Below are positions 12,510-23,580 of a DNA stretch of 64,000 nucleotides, piece after piece. Source of the DNA: Xenopus tropicalis (lineage: Eukaryota; Chordata; Amphibia; Anura; Pipidae); contig NC_030678.2 in the NCBI RefSeq assembly GCF_000004195.4, positions 60,481,378-60,545,377 on the forward strand, read 5' to 3'. The position numbers and the translations under genes were made by a program. The notes beneath the pieces are model-generated. The model was not told the origin of the DNA. It worked only from the letters and a program-made list of their open reading frames with translations, and did not search any database. Every line of letters begins with the position of its first letter. The first letter of the stretch is position 1.

Positions 12510-13291
12510 TCCTCCAACCTCTTAACCATTCTCTCCCCTAGCACAGCAGACCCCCTTCCATTGAGGTGCAATCCGTCAGGGCTGTATAGATTGTACCCCA
12601 AGGAAAAGTCAGCCCAGTGCTCTAGGAACCCAAACCCTTCCTTCCTACACCAAGACTTTAGCCACGCATTTAGCTCCCTAAGCTCCCGCTGTCTCCCTAA
12701 ACTTGCACGTGGCACCGGCAAAATTTCCGAAAAAATGACATTGGAGGACCTTTGCCTAATCTTAGAGCCTAGATCCCTGAACTCACTCTTTAAAGTCCCC
12801 CACCTACCGTTCATTTTGTCGTTAGTACCGATATGTACCAAGACAGCCGGGTCATGCCCAGCCCCTCCCAATAATGTGTCAACCCGATCAACCACATGCC
12901 GAACCCTGGCACCAGGAAGACAGCAAACTGTCCGGTTGAAGCGATCCGCTTGACAGATTACCCTATCCACTTTCCTAATGATCGAATCCCCTATAACCAC
13001 CATCTGTTTAGGCCTAGCTCTGCTCTCCTCCCCACCACTACTAGTGAAACTGGTCTCCCGGCTGTTAGAGAGATCAGCCTTACCTAGAACCGCCAATCCA
13101 GAGTTCACACTCCCATCTTCTTCACACAATCTGGCAAATCTGTTGGGATGCGCAAACCCTGGAGCAGCCTCCCTTTTCCTTTTCCCCACACTAGATTTTC
13201 TAACTGTCACCCAGCTTACTGCCCTATCATCCTTTTGCTGCTCCCCTCCCCCCCTACTATCTGACCCCACTAGTTCTTGTTCAGTTAACAA
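12497..13291 (-). CDS. CR1 ORF1 with SGNH-hydrolase (esterase) domain, 5'-truncated
   Basis: The 264-codon frame shows the conserved blocks of an SGNH/GDSL esterase. Block I is MVVIGDSIIRKVDR with the nucleophile Ser in GDS (about residues 96-109). The oxyanion Gly/Asn block is VLVHIGTNDKMNG (about 150-162). The Asp-His block is YSPDGLHLNGRG (about 236-247). All four hallmark residues are intact. Esterase-type ORF1 proteins are known in CR1/L2-clade LINEs, where they are thought to act with the RNP, possibly on membranes; the exact role is not settled. The first ~90 residues are charged and low in recognisable motifs. No ATG opens the frame (first codon is TTG-like), so the N-terminus is probably lost by 5' truncation. 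The TAG stop lies inside the start of the ORF2 frame. The frame has no internal stop, unlike ORF2, so this is the best-preserved part of the element. Confidence 0.9.
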   Translation of the reverse strand: MLTEQELVGSDSRGGGEQQKDDRAVSWVTVRKSSVGKRKREAAPGFAHPNRFARLCEEDGSVNSGLAVLGKADLSNSRETSFTSSGGEESRARPKQMVVIGDSIIRKVDRVICQADRFNRTVCCLPGARVRHVVDRVDTLLGGAGHDPAVLVHIGTNDKMNGRWGTLKSEFRDLGSKIRQRSSNVIFSEILPVPRASLGRQRELRELNAWLKSWCRKEGFGFLEHWADFSLGYNLYSPDGLHLNGRGSAVLGERMVKRLEECLN

Positions 13292-13320
13292 GAGACCCCT
13301 CTCAAGATTGTTGATAAAAT

Positions 13321-15636
13321 AAAGTGTGGTTCACCCAGTTTAGAATAGCAATAACATTTTAATTCACTCATATAATTAGTAGGTATTATTGAGTTCTTAT
13401 AATGAATGTTCATTTTAACTATTGTTTTCCATTTAAACTGCTGCAGGTTGAAAATTAAAGTGGAGGGGGAAAATGACTAACAACTATACAATCTAGAGCA
13501 GCAAGTCCTGATGTATATTATTAAAGAAACTGTTAAAGCGAAGTAAAGTATTTGTTAAAGTTAGCATTGGATAAGTTATTAGTCATTCATAGGCTGGATT
13601 TCTCTGGCACAGCCCTAGTCCTATTCATCCAGAGAGAAATATATATGCATTGTTCAGGGTAGCAGAGCATATAAGCTTCAAATGCTCTTCTGCCAACACT
13701 GAAACACTGTGCTTGTTTCTACCACTGTTGATAACAGGTACTTAGGAGTAAGCCATCTGATGCATGTGTAAATACTGCCCTGGACCCTGAATAAACAATA
13801 TAGTAATACAAGTAGAAGGCAGTATTACACATTAAGCATTCCTTTTAGGAGGGAGGTACCATGGAACACTGAGGTACTTCTGTCCTTTTAGATTTGGTTG
13901 AATTTTAATTTTCTTTTTGTTAAATGCATGATTATTTTGTGCACCAAATGAACCTTTCATGTGTGATACTGCCTAATACTTGTACTACTTGTCACTTGTC
14001 TACTTGTTAATGTGTTTTTTGTTTTTTTTCTTAGTTTGTTTGTTAAAGGTGTTTGGGAAACAATTTCAGTTCATTGTGCATGGTCCCATGTTTTGCAGAA
14101 ACAACCAGAACAGCATCATTTCTTCCAGACAGCTACCTTCTCAGCTATTAAGTTCTTATGTTCCTGTCGTTTGCAACAGAACTGTTCCTCCTAATTCTCC
14201 TGCTGGGCGCTATTCTCACATCTGTCACTAGGCATAATAAAATGAGTTATTAATATATACAAAAGCAATTAGTAAACTGTCAAATATAAACGGTACCTAG
14301 TTGTGTTACTTGTGTCATTGAAACCTGTTTATAATTAGAAAAAAAATAACCCCCTATTTTAAACTATAAGGCTATTAAAAGCCACCTGGCAGTTCCATGA
14401 CCTGTGTAAAAGCACTTAACTTGTGGCCTCCTACCTTTATATGGTCACGGAACTAGATAACTTCTAATATCCCTATATTTTACACTTTGTACACTATTTC
14501 CTGCCACATCAGAGCACAACAAAGCTATTACAATGCAAGTTGCATAATTAAAACTCTTATCCCTTATGAAAAGGTTTTAGGGCCGCTGTTTTAAAAAAGA
14601 AACATAGAATAAACATGAAATTACATGATAATCCAATAGCAGTTGGGAATTGTTAAAACAGAATTCTGAGTGGAAGGTCTCCAGTAGCTGCTGTATTATG
14701 TGTCCCAGCCAGAATCCTACAATAGCCAGGGGCTCTTTAACTAATTGTTTTATATTTAGAATTTTAGAGTTCCTTCCTTGCCTGTGGCAACACAAAGGAA
14801 ACTGCATAATGTGACTAAATGAAGGTCTAGGGAAGCACATAAATCGGAATGTTAAAGGTGGCATGTTCTACCATTTCTCACTCATTTTTGGTCACAAGGC
14901 TATCCTGCACAGCAAATGACAACAGGAAATAGTGAGTGTAAAGGAAGTAGCTTCTCTTATCTTTGGAAAAGTGCATCCTACAGATTCTTTTTTATTCCAG
15001 TTTTTTTTTCTTCAGACTAAAAAAGGAATATTCTCACACAAATCTGTATGCAACATTTAGTACTCCTTTCTAATTATATGTTTATGTTGTTCATTGGACA
15101 GTTACCCAGAATTCGTGACTGAAATGTAATTGCAATGCATTTAGCATAGCATTTATTAAAATTGATTAGCTGTGAGTCTGAGGGTTATTAACTAGACATA
15201 TGGGAACATAAAGCAGCTGTAATTCCTAATGCTATTCATAGGGCCTCTGTGTTCCAGTTATAGAAACCATACACTCCAATTACGCTCTATACATTACATT
15301 AAATGTTGGGTCATCTTGTAATTTAACCTCTACATACACTACACTAGGTTATACACTAGGTTGTATAAGTAGAGGTTAAACTCAAATAACTGTTTAATTC
15401 CTGACACTAAAATGGAAGTAAAACAAGTCTTAATAAAAAATGGCAGCAGACCCACTTGTATCTGCTAGCTTCAGTGGGGGCATCACGGCTAATCCATAAA
15501 TATATCAATATATCTTTTGTTACTCTTATCAAAAAGCAATAATAGTTGGGTCAGGGATAATAACTGTCAGCACACAATGTAATTGGAAGTTTTTGGCAAA
15601 ACTATTGCAACTGCAGATATTTAAAGAGCACACAAA
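13321..15636. other. Non-coding DNA, no gene seen
   Basis: No supported exon. At about 14395-14500 there is a repeat-like block containing AACTTCTAATATCCCTATATTTTAC, which recurs as GACTTCTAATATCCCTATACTTTAC at about 39702-39726. An imperfect inverted repeat built on TTGTATAAGTAGAGGTTAAA and TTTAACCTCTACAT lies at about 15322-15380. Confidence 0.5.
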
Positions 15637-16035
15637 GGGGCAGATTCATTATCAAGTACGAGTTCGAATCCTGAAATGGGTAAAATGATAATTTCTGATG
15701 ATCATGAATATGCTAACGGAAAATCGTAATAGTCACAATAATATTGTATTGGCGATCTGAAAGTAACAAAATTTTCGTATCCAAACGATTATAAACGGCG
15801 GGAAAACCTTTTTGACTTTGATCCTTCTGTGCATGTTTTTGGAAGCCTCCCATAGAACTCAGTGGCGCTCTGCAGCTTCAACCTGGCCCAAGGAAAGTCA
15901 CGATAATGAAGCTTTAATGAAACTTTTGTACTCGGTGCGACAAGTACGATTTTGATGTACAAACTGTCGCAAAAGTACAAAAAAGTCACAAAAAAATACG
16001 CACAGTACGAAAACGACATTTTTCTTGACCCACAC
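15637..16035. mobile_element. One-ended MITE with CpG-containing 'GTACGA' repeats
   Basis: The left edge GGGGCAGATTCATTATCAAGTACGAGTTCGAAT resembles the terminus of the 'GGGGC-ATTTACTAA' style elements. The body has recurrent TACGA/TCGTA words (for example GTACTCGGTGCGACAAGTACGATTTTGATGTAC) and is CpG-richer than its surroundings. No matching right terminus is visible, so it is either truncated or very diverged. Confidence 0.5.
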
Positions 16036-16112
16036 ATCACTAATGTGTGAGCAGCAATTCTTTGGGTAACCAGTTGTAGAGTTGCTTTTACCATCAATAA
16101 ATCCCAGTAATA

Positions 16113-16406
16113 CTCTACTGCAGGGGTAGGGAACCTATGGCTCGGGAGCCAGATGTGGCTCTTTTGATGGCTGCATCTGGCTCGCTTCAGCAGGTAGAAG
16201 ATATGTTCTAAGTCTTAAAACACGTCTTCTATCCACTGAGCGCAGGCCACGCCCTCCTCCGCATCCGGCATCCTTGGGACCCACCCTACCTTGCCCCGCA
16301 GCATCCGCAGCTAAACATATTGTATGGCTCTCACGGAATTACATTTTAAAATATGTGGTGTTTATTGCTCTCTCAGCCAAAAAGGTTCCCGGCCCCTGCT
16401 CTACTG
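16113..16406. mobile_element. Non-autonomous hAT element with perfect 8-bp target duplication
   Basis: The element proper is 16121-16398 (278 bp). It starts CAGGGGTAGGGAACCTATGGCT and ends AGCCAAAAAGGTTCCCGGCCCCTG, giving inverted termini of hAT type (CAGGGGTnGGGAACC). It is flanked on both sides by CTCTACTG (16113-16120 and 16399-16406), a perfect 8-bp duplication that fits the hAT preference. No transposase frame is present. Confidence 0.95.
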
Positions 16407-19400
16407 AGACTCAACACAGAGGATCTGGATATTGCAGGTTATCCTTCACAGAGACTGCAACTTCACCGAGCTACTAAAGAGGCACCGTATTACATGTTGT
16501 AATTTGCATGTTAGATGTGGGGTCATTTTGGACAGAGCCTTTTTGATATGTTTCATTTATTTCATGATGCATAAATGCATTTCAGATCCATGTAAGGGTG
16601 AACAGAGCCACTAAAAAATTCCATTGTTGGGGGTTCCATTCTCCAAAGAAAACATACTTGCATCCTTTGCAGTGGTAATTCATCTGTTTGCTGTTTTATG
16701 TGTTGCTATGTAATGTTATTGCCTTTGTAAATAAATGTAATGTGGTAGAATAATTACACATTTAAATTGGAAGAACAAGAGAGGTTAGGCCGAGGCAGGC
16801 CAAAAAGACCACACTACACATTAAATACAGTGAAAACCTTTTAAAAACTTAAGGAATTCACATGACTCATGCTTTACAAATCCCATCACCTTAAAAGCAA
16901 AATATAATAAAGCCTTACAATTAAGAGCCAAGAAATCACACTGTTACATTAAAATAAAATGATAAGAAAATATTTTTCAGCATGGAATATCAAATTTGTA
17001 AACATTACTTTAGCTGGTTCATATCTAGTTTTCATTAAATACTGTTATATTATGCTTGTAATTGTTGGTAACATTTGGTTATAGCTTATTCTTTTTTTGT
17101 TGGTTATCTCCATCCTGAAGCAAAAACAAAAGGCAGAAAGACATTTTATCTTAAAATGAAATCACTTATTAATGATGTACATGTATGTATGGGGTCTCTT
17201 ATATGTTCAAGATAAGAATGTAAAGCAATGTCAGTGAAAGCTTCAGCCTGCTGTTTTTTTCCCAAAGAATGAATAATATACAGGAAACAGCAACCTCCTG
17301 TACTAGGCATTATGAGGCAGCACTTTTACCGTACAGCTGCGGCACACCCATTGACAATATTGTGCCAAAGGTAGTTATACATGATTGCAATATTTAAGAA
17401 GGGTGTGTATCACATACAATAAATATGTTTGTTATTGTGCATAATATATGTTGTGAATGAGTATTCCCTTGATGTAGTGTCTTTTATTAGGTTCAGGAAG
17501 TGTTAAGGGTCTCAATTTGTTTGGATTTAAGAAGTTAATTAGCAGATTACTTTTAAAGATTAATTTTTACTTCCTTACTGCTTGCTAATGTGAACATTAA
17601 TAGTATTAAAGTCCTACTGTGCACAGGAATTATTTTTGATCGCTAAGGTTAAAGCAAGATTCCTTATATTAAGTTCCAAAGTATTCCTTTGTACTAGTTC
17701 AATAGTAGAGCATATGGTACATATATTGCATATCTGATTAAAAGACGAGGTCCCTTGATGTGTGATGTAAACAGACAAGGTAAAAAAGGTAGCCCTTGTG
17801 AGAAAATGTTACTAAATCATAAATAAAAATGGGATGTGATGTCAGATGCTCTTTAATACAAAGGCCACACAATATTTGTTTATTAACCTTTTTTCCAGAC
17901 TAAACATCATTCAGTAGAATTTTAAAATTCAGCACAGGTTTGGTGATCTTTAGATGCCAAGTAGGTCCACATAATAAGGCTTCAAAACATTTGTGGTTGC
18001 AATATTTATACTGGTTTTGTACACTTCTAGCAGTTTTTTTCGTGCATTTGGATTGGTAATCTAAAGAGTTAAAAATAGGGAAAGTCTGAAAGAACATGGA
18101 GATGGACTTTAGCCTCATTTAGTTTGGACCACAGAAGCCAACCCCTGAACAAATTTTGATATGGTAGAGATACACCAAATCAGTTTTTTTTTCCCATTCA
18201 TCTGAATACAAAACTCCACAAGCCAAAAATGTAATCTATAAAGGCTTGATTGAGTGAATGTCTAACATAATAGCAGATATAATAGCTGATAGCGACTTTA
18301 GGGGGGCCACATGGGACATAACTTTTAAATTAGTTTGCTCTTAATCCTAAGCACGCAGATTAGTCAGACAGTTCGCATGTCACATGTGCCCCCGCTTCAC
18401 GTCACTTATTTGTTACTGACTGGTAAATTAAAGTGCTGCAAATAAGGAAGTATTGTTCTGACTATTATGTTAGGCACCCGCCCACTCCATCCTTTATAGA
18501 TTACATTTTTGGCTAACTAACTATAGTGAAAACATTTTTGATTTTGCACAGTCTATTTACCCAGTTTCATTTTTACGCTGAACTGTTCCTTTAAGCTGAA
18601 TCTAGAGTCAAGTTCAAACCCAATTGAACAAACTGGATTCTGTGCATTCCTAGCATTACTTTTTGCCAAGAAAATGGTTGCAGCCAAACTAAGCTTTCAG
18701 AATTGCTGCTGTTTTCGTTCCCTTCTGTATAGTTCTTCATTCATGTATCATACCAATCATGTTTTATGTAATCTATCTTAATATATGATACTAATATGTG
18801 GTACTTAAAAGGATAACCGAATGTATTTATTTGTAATATATATGTTTCACTTTTTTGGGGCCTTTGCATTGGGCAACCACAGCCATGCATACTATGCTCC
18901 TTTTTTTGTGCAAAGATAATCCCTTATTTATTAAAGTCATTATTTCATTTGTATCAATGACAACAACTGAGGTAAAGGAAGCTTTTCTATATCATACTTT
19001 GTGTGCTTTGCATAACCATGGAGAACTGTTTTTAGAAAGCTGTAAAACAAGCTCAGTGAGTCTCATAAAAAAAGTACTTTTGCTGTATTTCTTGGGAGTG
19101 ATTATACTGCCCCTTCTCTTTTAAAAATACCAGTACTGTGTGTGTGTTTCAGGTTACAGCATTAGTAAATGGGTTGAGTATTGCCCTGCAGATATTAGGC
19201 ATTACATGCTTGAGAGCATTCTATTTCTGAACTGGTCTTGCTGATATAGTGTGATAAAGTGCACTTCCTGTTGTCTTGTTAAAAAAAAACCCACTATTGT
19301 TTCCACCAACCAGAGTGCAAGCTCTATTAGCAGGAGGAAAGAATTTCAGGATGAAAGGTGCCCTTTAAAGTGGAGTTCTTAAACTATACAAATTTGGTAA

Positions 19401-19980
19401 TCATTTCAGATATCCTTATTTTGTCCTGTGCTGTTTTTGCATTCACGCATTGGAGTTTATGCATTGCAAAATGTAGTATAGTACATATATATATAGTATA
19501 TGCAAGTTAGAAAATATATAAAGACATTGCCACACTGTTTTGGTGGGAAAAGGGTTTTTTGGGGTGAAGCATTTTTAGCAACCTATATGAGATTTTATTC
19601 AGAGTAACTTTCTGCTTTCTAGAATATTTTGCTACTTACTTAATCACCAGACTGTAGCTGGAAAGGTACAACATGGAGCTGTCTATTGCTCCTGTATAAA
19701 CTATAGCAAAAAAGGGAAAGTTGTGCTCAACCACTCAACTGGGATTCCATTGGAGCCAAGAAAAGGCCAACCATTTGAAGCTATTTTACCATTTTAACCA
19801 TGAAAGCAAGTAAGCTGCAGGTAAAACTCAGTCCCTTTAAATGTATATTGAATCAGTGGAATTCTTAATGAATCAGAGAAGTGTAGGGCTAGCCAGACTG
19901 GGGATGACTTTGATGTAGTTGGCCAGCTTGAATTATATTGCAATATATTGACAAACAATCCCTGTTTTGCTTACGCTAAT
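16407..19980. other. Non-coding DNA with one MITE end
   Basis: I find no exon. The block at about 18546-18595 (GCACAGTCTATTTACCCAGTTTCATTTTTACGCTGAACTGTTCCTTTAA) is a second copy of the MITE end seen at 6325-6396. The rest is AT-rich sequence without recognisable structure. Confidence 0.5.
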
Positions 19981-20146
19981 GTCAGACCAGGCATATGGCA
20001 TATATTTTTGGCAAGCTGAAAAATGTTTGCCGAAAATACCGCCATACGCCCCCTAAGTGTGCCTGCATCATTTGGGTGCAAGCACAGGTAGGAGGCATAT
20101 GGCGGTATTTTCGGCAAGCTGAAAAACGATATACGCCTGGACTGAC
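19981..20146. repeat. 166-bp hairpin-forming palindromic element
   Basis: The left arm begins GTCAGACCAGGCATATGGC and the right arm ends GATATACGCCTGGACTGAC, its near reverse complement. Both arms carry the word TTTTCGGCAAGCTGAAAAA or its diverged copy, and GAAAATACCGCCATACGCC pairs with GGCATATGGCGGTATTTTC. The centre is GCATCATTTGGGTGC. It is likely a short MITE immediately upstream of the first visible cttnbp2nl exon (about 460 bp away). Confidence 0.8.
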
Positions 20147-20184
20147 AGCCTTAAAGGTGAGGGCATTAATGCACAGAATGTCCT

Positions 20185-20502
20185 ATATATATATATATAT
20201 TTTGGTTTGTCCCTGAGGAAGAGCACAGTTGGTGCTCGAAACGTTGGATCGTTTTCATTAAAGAAATTTTTTGTTTTCTAAAAAAGTCCCTGCGTGTGCG
20301 GCTCATTGTCTTGCTATATATATATATATATATGGGTGCTGCATATAGTTGTATTAGATATCTCTCACCAAAAGTACTGCGCACTCAATTTATTGCATTA
20401 TAAAAATACATCACATCGATGTTTCGGTCCTGGTCTGGGACCTTAATCAAGAGGTGAGTGCAGAGGATTTCTTGTTGTTATATATATATATATATATATA
20501 TA
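20185..20502. repeat. Composite of (TA)n tracts and two interspersed repeat fragments
   Basis: Three (TA)n tracts (about 20185-20201, 20313-20333 and 20477-20502) separate two pieces. The first contains CCTGAGGAAGAGCACAGTTGG followed by TGCTCGAAACGTTGGATCG; the second contains CATCGATGTTTCGGTCCTGG and CTTAATCAAGAGG. Both resemble Xenopus transposon ends in which a 'CGAAACGTTG' or 'GTTTCGG' word sits next to an AT tract. Confidence 0.65.
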
Positions 20503-20609
20503 ATATTCAAATATGCAGAAAACGAACAATGTGTAGTTTACTTACTGTTTAGAGAAGATACAAAAATGAAACAGTATGACTAAGGATTTTGTTTGTTTAT
20601 TTTTTCCAG

Positions 20610-20840
20610 GCAAAACATAAAGATCGATTTATTGCAGACCGATATGGAAAGTATAATATCAGTGATCCTTTGCTTGCACTGCAGCGGGATTATGAGACGC
20701 TTAAGGAGGAAAATCATGGGCAAAGACCTCCTGTGTGTTCCAATCCACTATACATCTTAAAAGAAGTGATGAAGCAATGTAAAACCATGCAAGAGCGGAT
20801 GCTCGCTCAGCTGGCCGCTGCAGAAAACCGGCACAGAAAG
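20610..20840 (+). CDS. cttnbp2nl: cttnbp2nl coding exon (second coding exon by human comparison)
   Basis: This 77-codon exon starts after TTTTTTCCAG and ends before GTAAGT, so both splice sites are strong; it begins and ends in phase 0. It encodes the start of the CortBP2 domain, including RYGKYNISDPLLALQRDYET and MKQCKTMQERMLAQLAAAE, which match my recollection of human CTTNBP2NL closely. The fragment is helical and charged, the start of the long coiled coil. CTTNBP2NL is a cytoplasmic, actin-associated protein related to cortactin-binding protein 2 and is a partner of the striatin-PP2A (STRIPAK) complex; that function is from the family, not from this sequence. By comparison with the human protein about 33 residues lie upstream in an exon not found here. 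The next coding exon is 2184 bp downstream. The open frame upstream of 20610 is intron read-through. Confidence 0.95.
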
Positions 20841-21599
20841 GTAAGTGGTTTTTTTGGCAGTCCTAGCTTGTGGGTGCTCATCAGAGCTAGTTCAACTATA
20901 ATGAAAATGATAATATCCAAAAGTACTTCAAAACAAGAAAACAAAGAATGATAAATATACATTACAATTTTTTTCATAATGTTTTTTTTATCATAAAGAT
21001 GGTAAGCAACCATACCCCATCTCACCATAGACATCATATGATGGTCCTAACTATTTACCTTTGGACATATTTAGTTGCATTTTCATGGGAAGAGTGTCCC
21101 CAGACCAGTCCATTGTTCCTACAGCTTGGTCCAGGTAATACCCAAGGGAAATGGTCCTTGTAATTCCCAAAGAAGTGCTATCTATTTATCTGTTGTGTAC
21201 AGATCTGTCCATATGCACAAAGAACCTCGTATTTGGCATGATTGCCAAGGAGGATTTTTGCCTAATTTGGCCACCCAACAACAATTTGGACTGCATTCAT
21301 AGATTGATGCAGCCTTGGCCGTAACAATGTTTTTTCCACACAGCTGTTTTAGTTGTTTTCATGAAGTGTCTCTCATTTTTTTTACATTGTCTTGAAACCT
21401 TAATGTCAGCCAACAAAGATACAGTTGGAAATTCCCAAACTATTTAAATGTGTAAGGGTTTTATCATTTGCGTTGCTGTAATTTTTTCCAGTTTCTGCAG
21501 CATAGTAATTATTACTTAGCAGTTACGGTTGCAGCATAACTGTCATGGAAGGATTATATTACTGTTGCATACCCTTTGTTCCTGATGTTTTCTAAAAGA

Positions 21600-21838
21600 T
21601 TAAGGGGCATATTTATTATGCTGTGTAAAAAACGGCGAGAAAATTCGCCACACATCGCCAGGCTTCGCTACGCCAGGCGTAATTTTTTTATGCGTTTTTT
21701 CTTCCACCGGAACTTATGGAAAATAACGGCATAATATCCAGCATTCAGATGGCAATCTTTTCCATTTATTTTACACAGCTTTTTACTCTGTTTTTTTGGC
21801 GAATTAGTTTTACACAGCATAATAAATACGCCCCTTAG
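21600..21838. mobile_element. TTAA-type MITE within a cttnbp2nl intron
   Basis: Left end is TTAA then GGGGCATATTTATTATGCTGTGTAAAA; right end is TTTTACACAGCATAATAAATACGCCCC then TTAG. The inverted termini extend about 27 bp with one or two mismatches. The element is 231 bp (21604-21834), has internal CGCC-rich words, and sits about 760 bp downstream of the 20840 splice donor. The TTAG on the right is probably a mutated TTAA. Confidence 0.88.
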
Positions 21839-23024
21839 TGCATTCTTTCATCTCCCTCCAGTGGCATTTAGTTGTATTGCATGCAGTGGTACAACTGGAG
21901 AAATGCTGCTAAAGCACAGAATGCCAATTTACAACAGAACTGCAGAGAGCTACAAATAGATCTCACCATTTGTTGATTTTACATTGCAAGTATCTGTAAT
22001 CCCCCAGTTATTAGTGTGTTTCTATGGTTGTTTGACTAGATCAATTATTCCACACCTTATAAAATGATCTGCAGAAAAAAGATTTGTTTTTGTGCAATTT
22101 CTCTGTAGTGACAATTGATGCATTCAAAGGCTCATTTGCAACTAAAGCTGTTTACTTCTATTCAAACTCCCTTGCAACTTGCAGCAATAAACGGTGTTCC
22201 TGAATATGCTCTGATGAATTGCATGAATGAACACAAGGAAAACCTTGTATTGCTTGCAGTCTGGACATTGCGGTAATTCCAGGGTTCCCTTAGAGTGCTG
22301 CATGCATTGCTTTAACTGACTTGGTTCATATTTGTATTATTATTATTTTTGCTGATCACTGTTTTAGGATATTACCAACACATAGGCAATGGAAGGAAAA
22401 AATGTAGATCTTGTGTAGGCTAGCCTGGATATCCCAATAACATGCTGTAAGGTCCAAGTGAGGGGGTGGTTAAAACAGACACTTTAATCCAAGCGTGCTT
22501 TTAAAAGGACAGGACAAACCAATAACAGTAGTGTAGTTTGGAATAGCTACTTATTTAGCTGACAGGAGCTGATTTGTTAAGTAAAATCACTGATTGCAAG
22601 AACTGCAGTTTTAAACAAGATGCAATAACTAAAAACTGAAAAATACAGGACAGGCAAAGCAAGTCCAAAAACAGGCAAAGTTCTGGGCAAGCAGCAAAAA
22701 AATCAAAGTCCATGAAACAGGTCTAAGGTCAAACTGGAAAGTCACATCAGAGGGAATAAGGGCAGGGCAGACAGGTACATATTACTGGTATGCCAATTTG
22801 AAGGAATCATTTTTGTTTGGTGGAACTTGGCCAACTGTTGTTTTCTGCTTATAGTTAGTATGAGATACACCTAATAAACAGTGTTGTTACAATTTCCATG
22901 CAGGTAGCTCCTGTCATGCTTTTACCTATATAATTACATATTGGCCATGTGTGCCAAATTGCATTATAATCGCTACATACTCTTCCAAACTGTATTTTTT
23001 TTACTGTGTCTACTGTATATGTAG
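21839..23024 (+). other. cttnbp2nl: Remainder of cttnbp2nl intron
   Basis: Non-coding intron sequence ending in TATATGTAG at the 23025 exon. The part around 22440-22760 is repeat-like (CAGGACAGGCAAAGCAAGTC and AAAACAGGCAAAGTTCTGG) but I cannot name the family. Confidence 0.7.
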
Positions 23025-23132
23025 GTGATACTGGACTTAGAAGAAGAGAGGAGGAGGCATGCTCAGGATGCAGCTGATGGAGATGATGTGACATACATGC
23101 TAGAGAAGGAAAGAGAGAGGCTGGCACAGCAG
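23025..23132 (+). CDS. cttnbp2nl: cttnbp2nl coding exon, coiled-coil segment
   Basis: This 36-codon exon is bounded by GTATATGTAG before it and GTAACA after it, with phase 0 at both ends. It encodes VILDLEEERRRHAQDAADGD and then DDVTYMLEKERERLAQQ, a strongly charged helical segment inside the CortBP2 domain. It continues the coiled coil from the previous exon without a frame change. The GTG codon at 23025 is Val, an internal residue and not a start. The match to my recollection of the human protein is nearly residue for residue. Confidence 0.95.
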
Positions 23133-23580
23133 GTAACACTGAATACACTGCTTGGTAAATTAAACAAAAGAACAAAACCTTTCATGGCATGGCATTTCAT
23201 TCTCTTCTAGGGGGTAGGTTGGCTCTGAAGATATTTGAAAACAATAGTGCAGCATTTCTTTCAATAATGCTAACATTAGTTCTGTCATTTGTAGGAGATA
23301 TTCAGAGAAATGTTATTTAGATATTGCATGAGGTAGCTGAGCTAGTCTGTGACTTTATAAACAGTTAGAAATAAAATAAACCATAGAAAATTAATTTTAT
23401 ACAAAGGGTAGGGTTGTCAGTGATTATTTATTTCTAACTTTTATGTCATGGGACAGTTATGACAAAGCCATGATTAAATCTTTTCACCTTTATATTGGTG
23501 TAGCATAATGTTGCGTAACATTTTAGCTTCTGAAAGAAGATAAGAGTTAGGGCAAGCTGTATGATCAGAATAAAGATAAT

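Larger units (their letters stand above)
9375..13320 (-). mobile_element. Nearly complete CR1-type LINE, antisense, inactivated
   Basis: A non-LTR retrotransposon of about 3.9 kb on the minus strand. Order in its own sense: ORF1 with SGNH-hydrolase blocks, AP-type endonuclease, reverse transcriptase, short 3' UTR, and a tail of CTATGTAA-type octamers (9375-9397). The octamer tail, rather than poly(A), is a CR1/L2-clade trait. The 5' end near 13320 lacks an ATG for ORF1 and is probably truncated. Two lesions show it is dead: a frame break at the G8 run (11160-11167, C8 on the + strand) and loss of RT motif A near 10580-10585. I see no clear target-site duplication. It lies upstream of the visible cttnbp2nl exons, so it may be intronic and antisense to the gene. 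Confidence 0.93.

Noticed and set aside
12561..13322. + strand open frames of 63-130 codons
   Set aside because: They are antisense shadows of the CR1 esterase ORF1.
15661..15680. tRNA-like GTTCGAATC word
   Set aside because: No A-box at the right distance and no cloverleaf; it belongs to a MITE-like repeat. The same applies to the ATTCGAATCC near 60436.
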